Below, piece by piece: positions 33,205 to 45,276 of a stretch of DNA of 64,000 nucleotides. The stretch is taken from NCBI GenBank assembly GCA_032821775.1, contig JAVLRN010000010.1, positions 1,736,001 to 1,800,000 on the forward strand, in the 5' to 3' direction. How positions within the stretch are numbered: the first letter of the stretch is position 1; the number at the start of each line of letters is the position of its first letter. The notes under the pieces were generated by a model that saw nothing but the letters and a program-made list of their open reading frames with translations, was not told the origin of the DNA and did no database searches. This DNA comes from Sanguinoderma infundibulare. Lineage: Eukaryota; Basidiomycota; Agaricomycetes; Polyporales; Polyporaceae. Both the position numbers and the translations under genes were made by a program.

Positions 33205-35374
33205 CTAGATGGCAGACCCGCACTTCGGGCACACGAACTGCGGGCCCTCCATGAACGCCGCGGCGGCCGCGAACTCCCTCGCCCGCCTCTCCCAGTACGG
33301 CTCGTACACGCTCGCGAGCAGCTCGAACTTCGCGAGGTCCGCGCACAGCCCGTCCAGCGCGTCGACCTCGTCCGGCCGCGTCGCCGTCTGCGTCCCCTGC
33401 ACCTCCTCGGCCCACCCCGCCTTCAACGCGTCCCAAAGCTCGCCCCGCATCGAGGCCGACGCCGACGCCGACGTCCCTCCATCTCCGTTGACGACGCCAG
33501 GTTTCTCGTCGTCGAGCTCCATGCCGGCATCGACGTCAGCATATCGCCCGCACGCGAGCCAGTACAGGGTCTCCTGGCGCGCGTAGTCGCGCTCGAGGAG
33601 CTCCAGATAGTCCTTCGAGCGCTCGGGCGGGCCTTGGTGCTCGATCGCGGCGTAGACGAAGCGGCGGGCGAGGACGACGTCGGTCACGTTGCCGATCGCC
33701 CAGCCGTCGGGCGCGTCTGCGGCACGGACGATCGGGGACTGCGCGATGGCGAGGAGGGTGTGGGGCAGGTGAGCGACGAACGAGGGCGCGGCGGGGCTCC
33801 AATATTCAAGGGCGTCCTGGACGGTCATCTGGAGAAGAAGATGCGCAAAAGCGCTCGGGTTAGACATGAGCACGCTAATGATGGGTTTCCGAGGACCCCG
33901 GAGTGCGAAACGCAGTTTCAAAATTCGTTGTAACGCTCGCCCTACTTTCCTGTCTTCCTTCTCACGTATTCCAGCTCGGGCCAGGACGCTCTCTTACGTC
34001 GCATTAAAGCAAGACTGATATATTCGGAGACCCGGGAAAAACACAAGGCACAGCTCGAACAACAGCTTTTCGCGCGAAAGAACGGGAAGGTAATCGGAAT
34101 GAGTATGAGGAAATGTGCTTACCTCCTGCGTCGAGTTCGCGACTAATTCCCGCGACTCGGGTTCGGCAAAGTGGCCGAAAGTGACAAAGGGAACTTCACC
34201 GTCCGGGTCGACGGCCAGGAGCCGGATCCCTCGAGTGGTCGAATGGAACGTATCGAAGTGATGCAGGAGCGCGAGGCATTCGGCGTGATACCATCTACGA
34301 CAGCCTAACCTTGGACAGAAATGCATGCGGAGGTCCTTTTCACGAGGTGAACTGGGCCTGAAGTTCAGCCTAGAGGACCTATCGTATTAATCGGGCAACT
34401 TACGATGTGATCAGTTCTCCGTCCACGGACCGGAGTATCACTGGTGCGGGGTAAGGATTGTATGCGTCATGGCAGAGGCAAGTGTCCGCGCCGAGGGGAG
34501 GCTGGATCCGAGGCTTAATAGATGGTTCTCCTAAACCGTGACGGTTAGAGTACTAGTGTTCACCGACCTTGGCATGTTTCCTACCAAAAAAAAGTTTAGT
34601 CCTGAGGAAGAACGACGTGGGTCCAATTGGTGGGGGGTTGAGGTCGGCTTCGTCGTACTCGTGAATGTACGTTGTTCCTAATATCCATTTGTTAAACCGT
34701 CAAAAAAGGATACGCATATGGACGAACCTTGAAAGGCGTGGGGTTCGACATAGTCGTAGGTATCTGACAGGATGCGCTCGTATGGCGAGCACTGCGTTGG
34801 ATCGCTAGTGCAAGTGTCAGTATCGCGTCGCAATGTGCGTGTATGCGCCAGCCTTGCTTACAACGAGATGATATGTCGCTTTACATCGTTTCTGGACCAG
34901 TACCAAAGCACTTTGACGAGGGTCTTAGACCTGTCCTTGGTGGTTCGGATCTGTTCGATCCGCCCCAGCCATAGATCATCCGTGTTGTCATACAGCGAGT
35001 TCAGTATAACACTTTGAAGGAAGGATGAGCATTGCGCTGGAAGACAATCGTTGGGATCAACTCACTCGTCGCCAGTCTTGAATAGCATCAACTCGTATTT
35101 GTAGTCCGCTGTTGGGTGATCATGTTAGCCATGTAGCGGGTGTACTGTGGGTGGGGTTACTACAAGGGTTGCTATCATCTATCTGGAGGACATCGACTGG
35201 CACCACAAACGGGACGTGAGCGCTGAGCACAACAAAGGATGCGATGAACGACATACCAGTGAACGCATACACGCGATCCATGAGTTCGAACTGCTCGTCC
35301 TGTGCAGTTTTCTGTCTACCTACAGCCGTCTTTGTGACGGACCGACGACCACGACCTCGCCGACTCTTACTCAT
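33205..35374 (-). CDS. BAH-domain chromatin protein with a C-terminal cysteine motif
   Basis: Ten exons proposed in coding order: 35374-35257, 35196-35164, 35108-35066, 35011-34862, 34804-34728, 34677-34585, 34530-34404, 34369-34123, 33992-33966, 33828-33205; about 512 residues. The N-terminus is basic (MSKSRRGRGRRSV). The BAH domain follows: YAFTVDVLQIDDSNPSDYKY, KTGDDVILNS, DDLWLGRIEQI, KVLWYWSRNDV, YVEPHAFQGTTYIHEYDE. After it come DTCLCHDAYNPYP and MHFCPRLGCRRWYHAECLAL, which look like a PHD-type zinc-binding unit. The last Cys pair lies in FVCPKCGSAI at the end. BAH proteins read histones or nucleosomes. Between 33829 and 34122 the model is uncertain: the 27-base exon was chosen because it keeps the frame. 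An alternative extends the last exon upstream. Confidence 0.68.
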
Positions 35375-35722
35375 CACGTATCGCAGGTGGAGGGGGCGAA
35401 TGGGGGTGATGAGGTGGGAAGAAGACTCGACACACGCATACACTCATGAAATACTCTCACACTAGAGGGGTCTAAATACTGTGGACGATGTCGGGGCGTG
35501 CTGCGGCACTCAATGCGGTGGACGCTCAGAGCAAGGCGGACACTAGCCGACACCATCCAGGCTTCCGAGCCCAAGCATAGCCAAATACTCCCCCGCGCCC
35601 CGCCCCAGGCGCCTCGCCGTCGCGCGCGTTGTCCTCCAGCCACCGCGCTCCGTCCCCTCACCCGTTGTCCTTCAGGCTTCTTCCCTTCCTCGGGCTCATT
35701 TATCTTTGGCTTTACGACTGTC
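35375..35722. promoter_or_regulatory. divergent promoter, BAH-domain gene / nucleoporin gene
   Basis: 348 bases separate the head-to-head start codons of two nuclear-protein genes. No clear TATA box on either strand. Confidence 0.45.
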
Positions 35723-38700
35723 ATGTCTTTTGGCGCATTCAGCACCAACCAGCAGCAGACGGGAACGACGGGAGGCGGTGTCTTTGGCGGTAGCGCGTTC
35801 GGACCCAACCAAACAACCCCAGCCACGGGTGGCTCACTCTTCGGTAGTACCAATCCCGCGCAGCAGGGGACTGGTACCGGTGGCGGACTGTTTGGCGCGA
35901 CGAACACAAGCCAGCAGCCGGGTGCGACCACAGGAGGGGGGCTGTTTGGGTCAACGCAGCCGAGCGGAGGTGTATTTGGGAACACGAACGCGAACGCGAA
36001 CGCGCAACCCAGCGGTGGGCTGTTTGGGAACACGGGTCAACAACCCACGACGGGGACTGCTCCCTCCGGCGGTTTGTTTGGATCTACGACACAAACAGGT
36101 GAGTCTGCGGTATTGGTTCTAGGCATCGCGAGCGAAGGAGAACATTGGGCGTGCGTCACAAGACGTTTGTCCAATCAGTGTTCATTGAGCATGTACATGT
36201 CCAAAACATCTAGCGATGCTGGCGCGAGTACGACGAGTGCAGGTACCGTTCTACCTTCCCTCTTTCCATCGCCTCTCTCCGTGCCTTGCGCCGTCCGAAC
36301 TTGCTGGCCGGTCCCTGCCCTGCCCCTCTTTGTCCCCTGCTGTATCCTTCGGGAAATGGTACGGACGCGTTATGTGTCCCACGAATCTGCCATGAATTTC
36401 CTTGTGTCGACCAGGGGGGTTTGCCCGCCGTGAACCGACTATATGCGCGCATATATTCAACTATCTATAACACGACGGGTAATACTCCATGGCCCTTGCA
36501 AGGAAACGCATTGGAATTCGCCATTTCCGGAAGAATAACAAAGCGGACAATTGCAACACAGCGAAAGTAGAAGGTGTTCGAGAAACGCATGCGCCATGCC
36601 TTTCTTTGAGGACGAAACGCCTCTTCTCCCGTAGAAATTGCCCTTTGCGGAACCTTCCAGTCTGGTAGAAGTTTTCAGGAATCCTGGCCGAAATCGGTGG
36701 CTCGAAGGTCATTTTGGGCCGGACATGGGGTCCGCTTGAAATCGAGTAGACAGGCGAGTGAAGGTCATAATCACAGCCCGCGTAGCGAGACGCGCGCAAA
36801 GTAATCTGTGTTGAAAGGAGAAGGAGACCGTACGCAAGTATTTACTCAGTCACTTCTAGTTCGAGGTCTGTTTCAGGCGGGAAAATTCTTGGGGCACCTG
36901 AGGCTCCTTACCTTGACCCTGCCCCTTCCAAGACCCTCACTTTGGTCCAGAGACGGATCATGGATATGTATGGATCATTGGCTGCTAGTATCGTCACAGG
37001 GGAGCGGGCGCAGTGCATGAATCAGCGCGAAGAACATTTCGCCAGACGTATTGGGCCTGACCATTCCCTTCATGTTTTCCTGTACCCTCCTCCCAGGATG
37101 CGTTTCAATCCATATACTGACGTACACTCATAGGAACTGCTGGGGGAGGTCTGTTTGGGAACACGAATACGAGCACTACAACCGGAAACACAGGCGGTGG
37201 ACTGTTTGGCAACCCTGCGGGAACGACTACGGGAGGTGGATTATTCGGTAACACTGGCACCAACCAGGCAGCGCCGTCAAGCGGCCTCTTCGGAAGCACC
37301 ACCGCCGCACCTGGTACGGCAGGTGGCAACCTGTTTGGCACCACCACCAACACTTCAACTCCAGCCACTGGTGGTCTGTTTGGCGCCACAACTGCGGCGC
37401 CCTCGGGCGGTCTCTTTGGATCGACCACTGCGGCGCCGTCGACTACGGCAGGGGGCGGTTTGTTCGGAACTACGGCACCAACTGCGACGGGCACGGGTGG
37501 CATGTTCGGCACTCAGCCTGGCACCTCGACACAACAGCCATCCCTGTTCGGAGGGACAGCGCAAGCTCCGGGGAGCTCACTGTTCGGTAACGCCCAGCAA
37601 TCGCAACAGCTAGGGTCACTGTTCGGGCAGCAGAAGCCCTCAGGCGGCTTGTTTGGCGGTAGCACGCTTGGCGGGAATTTGCTCGGCTCCACATCGAGTA
37701 ACCTATTCGCGTCAAAGCCGGCTGCCGGTCCCAGTCCCCAGCAAGACGCACAGACGCAATTCGCTCAACTGTTGCTAAAGATGCAGGCTATTCAAGGCGC
37801 ATGGGACCCTAATTCGCCGCAATGTCGATTCCAAGTGGGTCGTTGTCTTAGCTTCGATTGCGCGCACAGATGCTCATGATGTGAACTTGTAGCATTATTT
37901 CTACAATTTAGTGGATCCGTCCCAGGTTCATTTGTACGGGCGCCCGCCTAACGCAACAAATGACGCGCTATGGCAGAAGGCCGTTAACGAAAATCCAGAT
38001 CCTACATGGTGCGCATCAAGCTAATAAATTCCATTTCGTTAGCTGACACGCCAGACAGCCATGTCCCTGTCATTGCGAGTGGATTCGAAGACCTGCAAAA
38101 ACGAGTCGAGGCTCAGACACAGCAAGCGGCGGAGCAGCAGCAGAAGATCAAGGTTCGTCCCCTATTGATTGCGTTGTGTCAACAACAGTGTCACCGACAG
38201 CATGCGACCTGCAGGACCTTCAAACGCGGATATCAGCCCTGGTGCAGCGGCACCAGCTGTCGAATGCGTCCCGGCTGCAGCGTGCGGCGGCGCTGCAAAC
38301 TCAGCTGACGCACCGCGTGCTGAAACTCGTGCAACATCTGCATCTGCTCATTCCCGCACTGCGCTCGTCGGCCCTCCGTCCCGAGGAGGAAGCTCTGCGA
38401 ACCGCGCTCGAGGAGATCGATGAGGAGGTTCGGCGGCCTGGAGGCATGGGCAGGATACGGGGGAAGCTGAACGAGCTGTGGGCGCTCGTCGGGGCGGTGA
38501 CGGCCGCGCGCGAGCGGGACCGGCGGTCTGGCGGCGTGGAGTGGACGGTGGTCGACGAGGATGGGCTGGCACGGATTGCTCAGGTAAGCGGCACACTATT
38601 CACAGCATCTATATCGTGTGTGAAGGGAGTCGCTTATTGTGCGGCCGCAGATCCTCGCCGAGGGGCAGACCGGCCTCGCCCATCTGACGAAGCTGCTGCA

Positions 38701-38803
38701 GAAAGACCTGAAGGACCTAGCTGTGGTGCTGGGGAAGGACCCAAAGGAGTACGATTCAGACCTGCAGTCGTCGACGGCGACGTTCCGTGCGAGCACGCTC
38801 TGA
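35723..38803 (+). CDS. NUP57: FG-repeat nucleoporin Nup57/Nup54
   Basis: Six exons: 35723-36098, 37134-37834, 37893-38008, 38059-38152, 38215-38583, 38651-38803; 602 residues. The first ~345 residues hold about 20 GLFG/FG repeats in a Gly/Thr/Gln/Ser matrix (GGGLFGNT, GGLFGSTT). Then comes the conserved alpha/beta region (HYFYNLVDPSQVHLYGRPPN, DALWQKAVNENPDPTCHVPV, GFEDLQKRVEAQ) and C-terminal coiled coils (ISALVQRHQL, ALEEIDEEVRRPGG) that assemble with Nsp1 and Nup49 in the central channel of the nuclear pore. The GLFG repeats line the channel and bind transport receptors. The first intron is 1035 bases, some twenty times longer than the others in this gene. The phase across it matches, so the joining is sound. 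The symbol follows yeast; Nup54 is the animal name. Confidence 0.92.
36099..37133 (+). other. unusually long intron in the nucleoporin gene
   Basis: This 1035-base intron lies between two FG-repeat exons. It contains no open frame that would preserve the FG pattern. A perfect 16-base palindrome (TATATGCGCGCATATA) sits at 36440-36455. It may contain an inserted sequence, but no terminal repeats or target-site duplication could be made out. Confidence 0.5.
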
Positions 38804-39129
38804 ATCTGATGTGGACTGTATCGATACTGCTGTAGACTAATGGATATGCTGCACTGGGATAGTTGCTTGTAGTGGCGGTAACCAATCGATTTATCGGGAT
38901 TATCAGCCAAGTATGGGCGAAGAATAAGGGCGGTAAATGCCGGGGTTGACGGGATAAGCGAACAAAGATGAGAGTCTAATAATATTAGTGGTCACAGTGA
39001 CACCGAGCTTCTGAGCGCACGCCGAGCCGCCACCGGCGAGCCTCTTGACCGCCCCGACCACCGAGCCCTCTCTCTCTGTCTCCTACCACCACCTTGCACA
39101 GTGCATGAGCCCTTCGGCACGCCATTAAC
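38804..39129. other. intergenic region
   Basis: 326 bases between NUP57 and the CAF-1 subunit gene, same strand. A run of CTCTCTCTGTCTCC lies about 50 bases before the next ATG, a pyrimidine-rich leader. No gene seen. Confidence 0.55.
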
Positions 39130-42100
39130 ATGCGCGTCCGCACCCTCGAAATCCGCTGGCACGACTCCAAGCCCATCTCCACCTGCGACTTCCAGCCCGT
39201 CCCGTTCAAGAAGGCGCGCCCCGCACAAGACAAGCACTTCCCCACCCAGGCCTACCGCCTCGCGACCGGCGGCGAGGACAACCACGTCAGGGTGAGCACA
39301 CACGCATTCCGCCCTTGCGCGCGCGGCTGAGAGAGAGGGGTGCGCGGTTCCAGCTATGGATGGTCCACCCGAGCATCCTGCCGCCGTCCCTGGTCGAGGG
39401 CTCGTCCGAGACGCCTGCGCCGCGGCCGCCACGCGTCGAGTACCTCGCGACGCTCAGCAGGCACTCCGCCGCAGTGAACGTCGTCCGCTTCAGCCCTAAC
39501 GGTGAGTGTTTAGGGTGTCCGCACGCGTCTCCGGGGGTTCATCGCTGACGCTCATCACAGGCGACCTGATCGCGTCCGCGGGAGACGGTACGTCGGTCGT
39601 TGTGCGCTCGGAGAGCGATGCTGAGCGGTTCCGGTGCAGATGGGATGATCATTGTGTGGGCTCCGACCGCGAACCCGCAGGGGAGCGCCTTTGGGAGCGA
39701 CTTGACTCCTGAGGAGATGCAGTACGAGAAGGAGCACTGGAAGCCTCGGACGACGTTCCGGTACGCGTTTTCGTCTCGTTTGTGTGTCTGTCCGTGTGCC
39801 CGACGAGCGTGCGTCACTGCAGGTGCACGACGATGCAGGTCTACGATCTCGCTTGGAGCCCCACCGGAGAGTACATTATTGCTGGCAGCACCGACAACTG
39901 CGCCCGAATATTTACCGCCAGTGAAGGTGCGTTTTTCTCACCAAGCCATATCTATCGCCTTCCTATCGTGTTAGAATATGTGCCTAAATAGTGGAGGTGG
40001 AGCTCGTCGGGCATATCATGCGTGGTCCGCTGACTTCCACTTCCACTGCCATCCCTCCCGCCGTCAGTCATGTCACTGATTGAGATGAGGAATCTTCGCC
40101 TTCTCCCCTCCGCAACGCATCCTGCCGGTGTATTCATGATGACCGGCCGGCATTGACCATCTCCATCACGATTTTTGGTAGCGGATGCAGAGCGGTGACA
40201 TGCATCTTGTCATGACGCCATAGTTGTGGGCAGCTTGGTGTCCAAGGAAACGTTGATATCTGCGTTGCGGTGATGGGAGAGAGGGATTGCTATAGAAGCC
40301 TTTCAGTGTGGATATGGCTCATTAGCTGACCTTCCGGTTCTGACGACAACCTAGGCAAATGCGTACACGAAATCGCCGAACATAACCACTACGTGCAGGG
40401 CGTCGCGTGGGACCCTCTGAACGAATACATCGCCACGCAAAGCAGCGACCGCTCGATGCATATCTACAGCATCTCTTACAAGAACGGCGGTTCCCTGGAG
40501 GTCCACGCCGTCGGCAAGAACACACGGATGGGCCATCGCCACAGTCGGACGCCCAGCACCCATGGGCGCTCACGGAACTTCCGACGGGAGTCCACGGCGA
40601 GCGAGACGGAGTCGGTGATCACGAGCGTGAGCGAGCGGCTCAACGACGAGGTTGCTTCGTCATCGGGCTCAAAGGAGCAGCCTCAACAGCCTCAGCCTCC
40701 TGCAATGCTCACCCCGACTGCATCGGTGGCAAGCACCCCTTCTATGACGATGTTCCCGCCACCCTACGAAAGGACATCATCAAGACGCTCGTCCTTCAGT
40801 GGGTCAAACGCCCCCAGCTCTCCGGCGAACTACAGTCGGTATGGACGCTCGCCATCTCCTATGCCAGCTCTTCCTGCGATCCGCATGGCGCCGACGGCAG
40901 CGTGGGCCTCAGTCAAGCTCTACGGCGATGAGAGCTTCACCAACTTCTTCCGACGGCTGACGTTCAGCCCAGACGGTGGTCTGCTGATGACCCCAGCAGG
41001 CCAATTCGAAGACCCGTCCGTGATTCCCGCGGCGAGCTCCTCAAAGTCATCCGAGCAGCAAACGCGGGGCCGGAAGGGCCATCCAAGCAGCAGCGAGACG
41101 AAGGACAGCGGGTCTTCGGTGTACATCTACTCGCGCGCGAACTTCGCCCGCCCTCCGATCGCGCGGCTTCCGGGACACAAGAAAGCGAGCGTCGCAGTCC
41201 GCTTCTCGCCAATCCTGTACGAACTGCGGCCCAACGTTTGGGCTTCCGAATCTCAGAGCGAGCCGAAGACCGTGACACTTGAGCCGGACGCCGAAATTTC
41301 TGTGGACATCGATCTGGGCTTCTCGCCCGGCTCGGTGCAGGACAAAGTCCCTCATCCGTCTCCCGCAAAGCCGGCTGCGTCGTCGTCGGGGACGATTGCT
41401 GCACCCGCGCCTCGGATCGCGATACCGAGTGGTCCGACCGCAGCGATGATGCCGTCGCCTGCACTGTCCGCGACGGACTCGTTACGTCCGCCTACACCGG
41501 CTGCGTCGAAGCCTGGCACGCCGGCTCCTCCCATGACGCCGACAGGGACTGCGTCCATTTTCGCGCTGCCATATCGGATGCTGTATGCGGTTGCGACGAT
41601 GGACGCCATCATGATCTACGACACCCAGCAAGCGGGTCCGGTCTGCCTCCTGACGAAGCTGCATTATGACGAGTTCACGGACATGTCCTGGTGAGTCCCC
41701 TTGCTGCATTTGTGCGTTAGTGTACGCGCTGATGTGCACACACCTAGGTCTCCCGATGGTCAATCTCTCATCCTCTCCTCACGCGACGGCTATTGCACGT
41801 TAGTCGTCTTCGACGAGATCCTCCCTCCGCATCACACGCAGCAGCACACCCTCCAGCTCCAGTCGATCGCGCACCACCATGCTCTCCCTCTCACCAATTC
41901 CGGCCATGGCGCGTCCTCGACGATGGTCACGCCTCTTTCCACGCCGTCCATGCACGCGGTCGGCCTTCCCTCGCTCTCACCGGTCTCCTCCCTGCCCATG
42001 CCCCTCCCTTCCCCAAATCCCACGAGCATACTCGGGAAGCGGAGCGCAGAGCCCCCCCTCACGCCAGCGGCGAGCATCGACGAGAACGTCCTCGGCCCCG

Positions 42101-42234
42101 GCGGGCGCACCGCCGGCGAGATGCTCGAGGGTCCCTCAGGCTCCGGGGACGCCGGCCCAAGCGACGAGGTTCGGGAGCGCCCCAAGAAGAAACGGCGAGC
42201 GGCGCTCACGCGCGTGGGCGACCTCGGGTCGTGA
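39130..42234 (+). CDS. CAC2: chromatin assembly factor 1 subunit p60/Cac2 (WD40)
   Basis: Seven exons: 39130-39291, 39354-39501, 39561-39587, 39640-39760, 39823-39926, 40355-41690, 41748-42234; 794 residues. The protein opens with the CAF-1B signature MRVRTLEIRWHDSKPISTCD and continues with WD40 blades (RLATGGEDNHVRLW, HSAAVNVVRFSPNGDLIASA, DDGMIIVWAP, QVYDLAWSPTGEYIIAGSTD, GVAWDPLNEYIATQSSD, DMSWSPDGQSLILSSRDGYC). A long Ser/Pro-rich insert (about 195-280) interrupts the propeller. The C-tail ends in a basic run (RPKKKRRAA), a likely nuclear signal. CAF-1 deposits H3-H4 behind replication forks; this subunit binds Asf1 and the large subunit. The intron 39927-40354 is 428 bases, unusually long. 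The symbol follows yeast. Confidence 0.92.
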
Positions 42235-43047
42235 TCTCGTCTTTGTCCTTCGTGGTGCCCGGTACAGATGGGGGACGACGGTGTTCCATCATATACATAC
42301 ATACACGAGCTCGCGGACGCTTCTTGCTTCTCTTGCCGTTCGGCCAGGTTGATTAACAGGCTGGCTTAGTAGTCTTCGGTCCTCTCATATATCACTTATC
42401 CGTATCGCCTCCGTAGGCCTCGATCTCCCGACGTGTTCTCCATCCTCTCGCATCTTGCGCCTCGTCTTCTTGTCCCCTGTTCATCGGTTCTTGTCCTTTT
42501 ATGTTGGCGGTCTCATATTGTACACATTGTCACCATGGTCGGTCTCTCTATCGCGTCGTCCTGTCTAATAGCCTCTATAGCGTCCTGTCCGCTTGTCTCC
42601 ATCCACGCCTCGTCGATATCCGCTCGAGTCGAGTGTCGCTCACGATCAGTATCATGTCGCCATCGCACGTACCGTTATCACGCACGCTATTTCCGTTCTG
42701 TCTTCTAGTCTTAGTCTCCCGGTCTCAATCTGTTCCCTTACGCATTGCGCCACACGCATAACCCTGATAGCCATACATACATGTAACGGAACATCTTCCT
42801 GACGAAGGAAGAAATCGAAAACTTGCGCGTGTGTCGCAACCCTCTCCAAAGCTGAACTGTGCGCGCCTCAAGCACTGACGGATTGCAAGGCAGGATGGAT
42901 ACCTAGCATAGGGATACACCGGGAGGGATATCTGACATCATCCATGGCATATTAAAATTTGGACATGATGTGGTGGGAGCATGCGTCATGATGTACATGT
43001 AGCGGTTTTGCAAACAGTACAAGGAGAGAAAAGCAGAACGCAAACAG
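42235..43047. other. convergent 3' region
   Basis: About 810 bases between the stop codons of CAC2 (plus) and eL27 (minus). It contains a short CATA/CATACA run near 42289-42304 and a pyrimidine-rich plus strand. No gene seen. Confidence 0.6.
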
Positions 43048-43752
43048 ATCAGAACTGCAAGAGGATATGTCAGTCAACCCATTCTCGCAACATGGGAAGC
43101 AAGCGCGTTGAAACGGATGAATACGCACCCGCAGAGGCTGGAAGAACCACTTGTTCTTCCCACCCGCGTACCGGTCCTCCAACAGCTTCTTGATCTGCTT
43201 CTTCGAGTCCTCCCGTTGCGAGACCTCCTTGAAGGTTTCTGAGCCGACGGTGCCCTTGAGACCCTCAAGCTCGAGTGCGTAACGTGTGGGGAAGAGGTGC
43301 GAGTAGTTGACGGTCTGCACACACGATCAAAGGTTCACTATCGAGGCCGCGCGGGACAGGATAGCAAAATGAGAGGAGCACTGACCTTGATGAAGGGCTT
43401 GACCTTGCTGCGCTTGGCGACCTTCTTCGCACCCATGCGCTTCGTGACCTTGAGGGGGTAGCGCTCGATGCCGGCGACGATCGCGTGGGGGTAGGGCCGC
43501 TCCTTGGTGCCCTCGTCGAGCTGCTTGATGATGACGACCTTGTGGCCGGCCTGGCGGCCCTGGAGGACGATCGCGACCTGCACACACACACAATCCGTAC
43601 CGACCCCCACAAGTCAACATCCGCGTCCTCTTTCCACCAACTCCAATTCAAGTATACGCACTTTGCCGGGCTTGTAGACTAGAAGACGGAGGGTTAGCAC
43701 CTCAGTTCCGCACACGAGCAGAGGTTCGAGGTGAGGACGTACTCTTTGGCAT
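43048..43752 (-). CDS. RPL27: 60S ribosomal protein eL27
   Basis: Five exons in coding order: 43752-43743, 43678-43662, 43577-43386, 43314-43129, 43053-43048; 136 residues, the standard length of eL27. It begins [20 protein letters not shown] and contains the KOW-type start and [12 protein letters not shown]. Further landmarks are [35 protein letters not shown] and the ending [11 protein letters not shown]. The first coding exon has 10 bases and the last only six (Phe plus stop), so a naive gene caller would miss both ends. It is a structural protein of the large ribosomal subunit. Confidence 0.95.
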
Positions 43753-45276
43753 TTTGGAGGCTTGAGGGGGCTGGAGGACGGCGGCGGGGCGGGATTATTT
43801 CTTGCCTTGGACTCTGCTCGGCAACGTTGACTACAGCGCCCACAGCCAGCCAGCCACCCGGAGAAGGCCGGATGGTACTATACAGTTCTGGTGATAACGT
43901 TACGTATCTTCTGAGCGCCCAACCAGCGCCCCGTCAGAGGAGACGCCCAGATTAATTGACCTGCACTGATCCGCCACGACCCTTCCGGGCACGGCACCGC
44001 CGCGACTCACGTCACCTCAGGGTCGTCTGCAACCGCATCACTGCTGCCCGGTTTTGCGTTATGAGACTCTGGGCCGTTCATGTACGGCCACGCCGCACGT
44101 TGTAACCAGGGGCGAAGCTAAGCTTGGGAGGTAAGCACGTTTGCTTGGCGGCTTTATTACCTCCATGGACTCATTCGTCCATTCCAGGCTCTCTCGCCAG
44201 CACGGCTGCCTACGTCGCACTTCTTCACGCATTCGTCGGCGCCGTGAAACCGTGTGGGCCGTCATTCTGCTTATCACGATCGCCTTGCTTCGGTGCTTAT
44301 TTGCTCCGTAACCTTAACACGGCCAGTGTCCTCCACTCCGAGGAGAAGAGCGCGCCTGAGGAACGCGAGGCGCGGTTAGGATACAGTACGACCTCTCAAC
44401 GGCCGAAGAATGGCGGAAAACATGTGCTGCTCTCTCCGTTCATGTGAAACTGGCCACGACAGAGTTATCATTCCTCCTACAGCGCCTCAAGTGACCGGCC
44501 GGTAGCAAAACCACAGCCATACGAATTGATCTTCGCTCCCGCCCCCCATACATGTGGCGCGACGCCCTTGGTATTGTGCCGTCATCGAACCCTTGTCTTG
44601 GAGAGATCGTTCGACATCGTCGCACTACTGTCGCACCTCATCGCCAGAACATCCATCCAGAGTTTGCTCCACATTCTCCACCTCGGGTCCAACGATCCGT
44701 CATGGTATGCATTGTGCTGAAACCAGTTAGCGTTCTGTTGCATTCTCCACTCAAATGCTAACTTTCTTCTTTTTCCCTTTCCTGCTTTCATGCTCCTCCA
44801 AACGCCTCCAGCCTGAGGATGACGTCCCAATTGATCTATCCTACGGAAGATCCTATTCCCGCCTCGCAACCGTCCCGACGGTCGCAGTTTGCCTCGCTGA
44901 GAACAGATTGCACAGCAATACGCCACGAAGCCCTACGATCGACAGATATGCATCGACCGGCTCCGTGGTACGTTGTCAGCAAAATGATACATGTTGCGCA
45001 GTTTTCCCGTCCGCATGGGTCGGCCTCATCAGGCTTGGTCTCATATCGACGCTTTTCCTCCGTCCCCCGTCCGGTTCCAGTCCGGTTCTAACATTGACCC
45101 TGGCACTCATGATGCCAGCCGCTTGCGTCAGTCGTACTTATATCGTCCTGTGAGTGCCTTGCTCTCTCTCCGTGCGCTCTCTTGAGCCTGACACTGACTC
45201 CCCTACCTCTCCTCGTACTCCTTGTCCGACCCCCGCTGCCTGAACCCTGCTGCAGACGTCGTGATCCAGTCGTTCG
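43753..45276. other. divergent intergenic region
   Basis: About 1.5 kb between the start codons of eL27 (minus) and the FAD oxidase (plus). No gene is supported. A TTATAT element near 45137-45142 lies about 135 bases before the oxidase ATG, farther than usual, so its role is doubtful. Confidence 0.5.

Noticed and set aside
36461..36799. 112-codon minus-strand frame inside the long nucleoporin intron
   Set aside because: No family resemblance and no neighbouring exons; probably chance.
40407..40931. 174-codon alternative frame within the CAF-1 p60 gene
   Set aside because: It overlaps the well-supported WD40 coding frame and shows no independent conservation.
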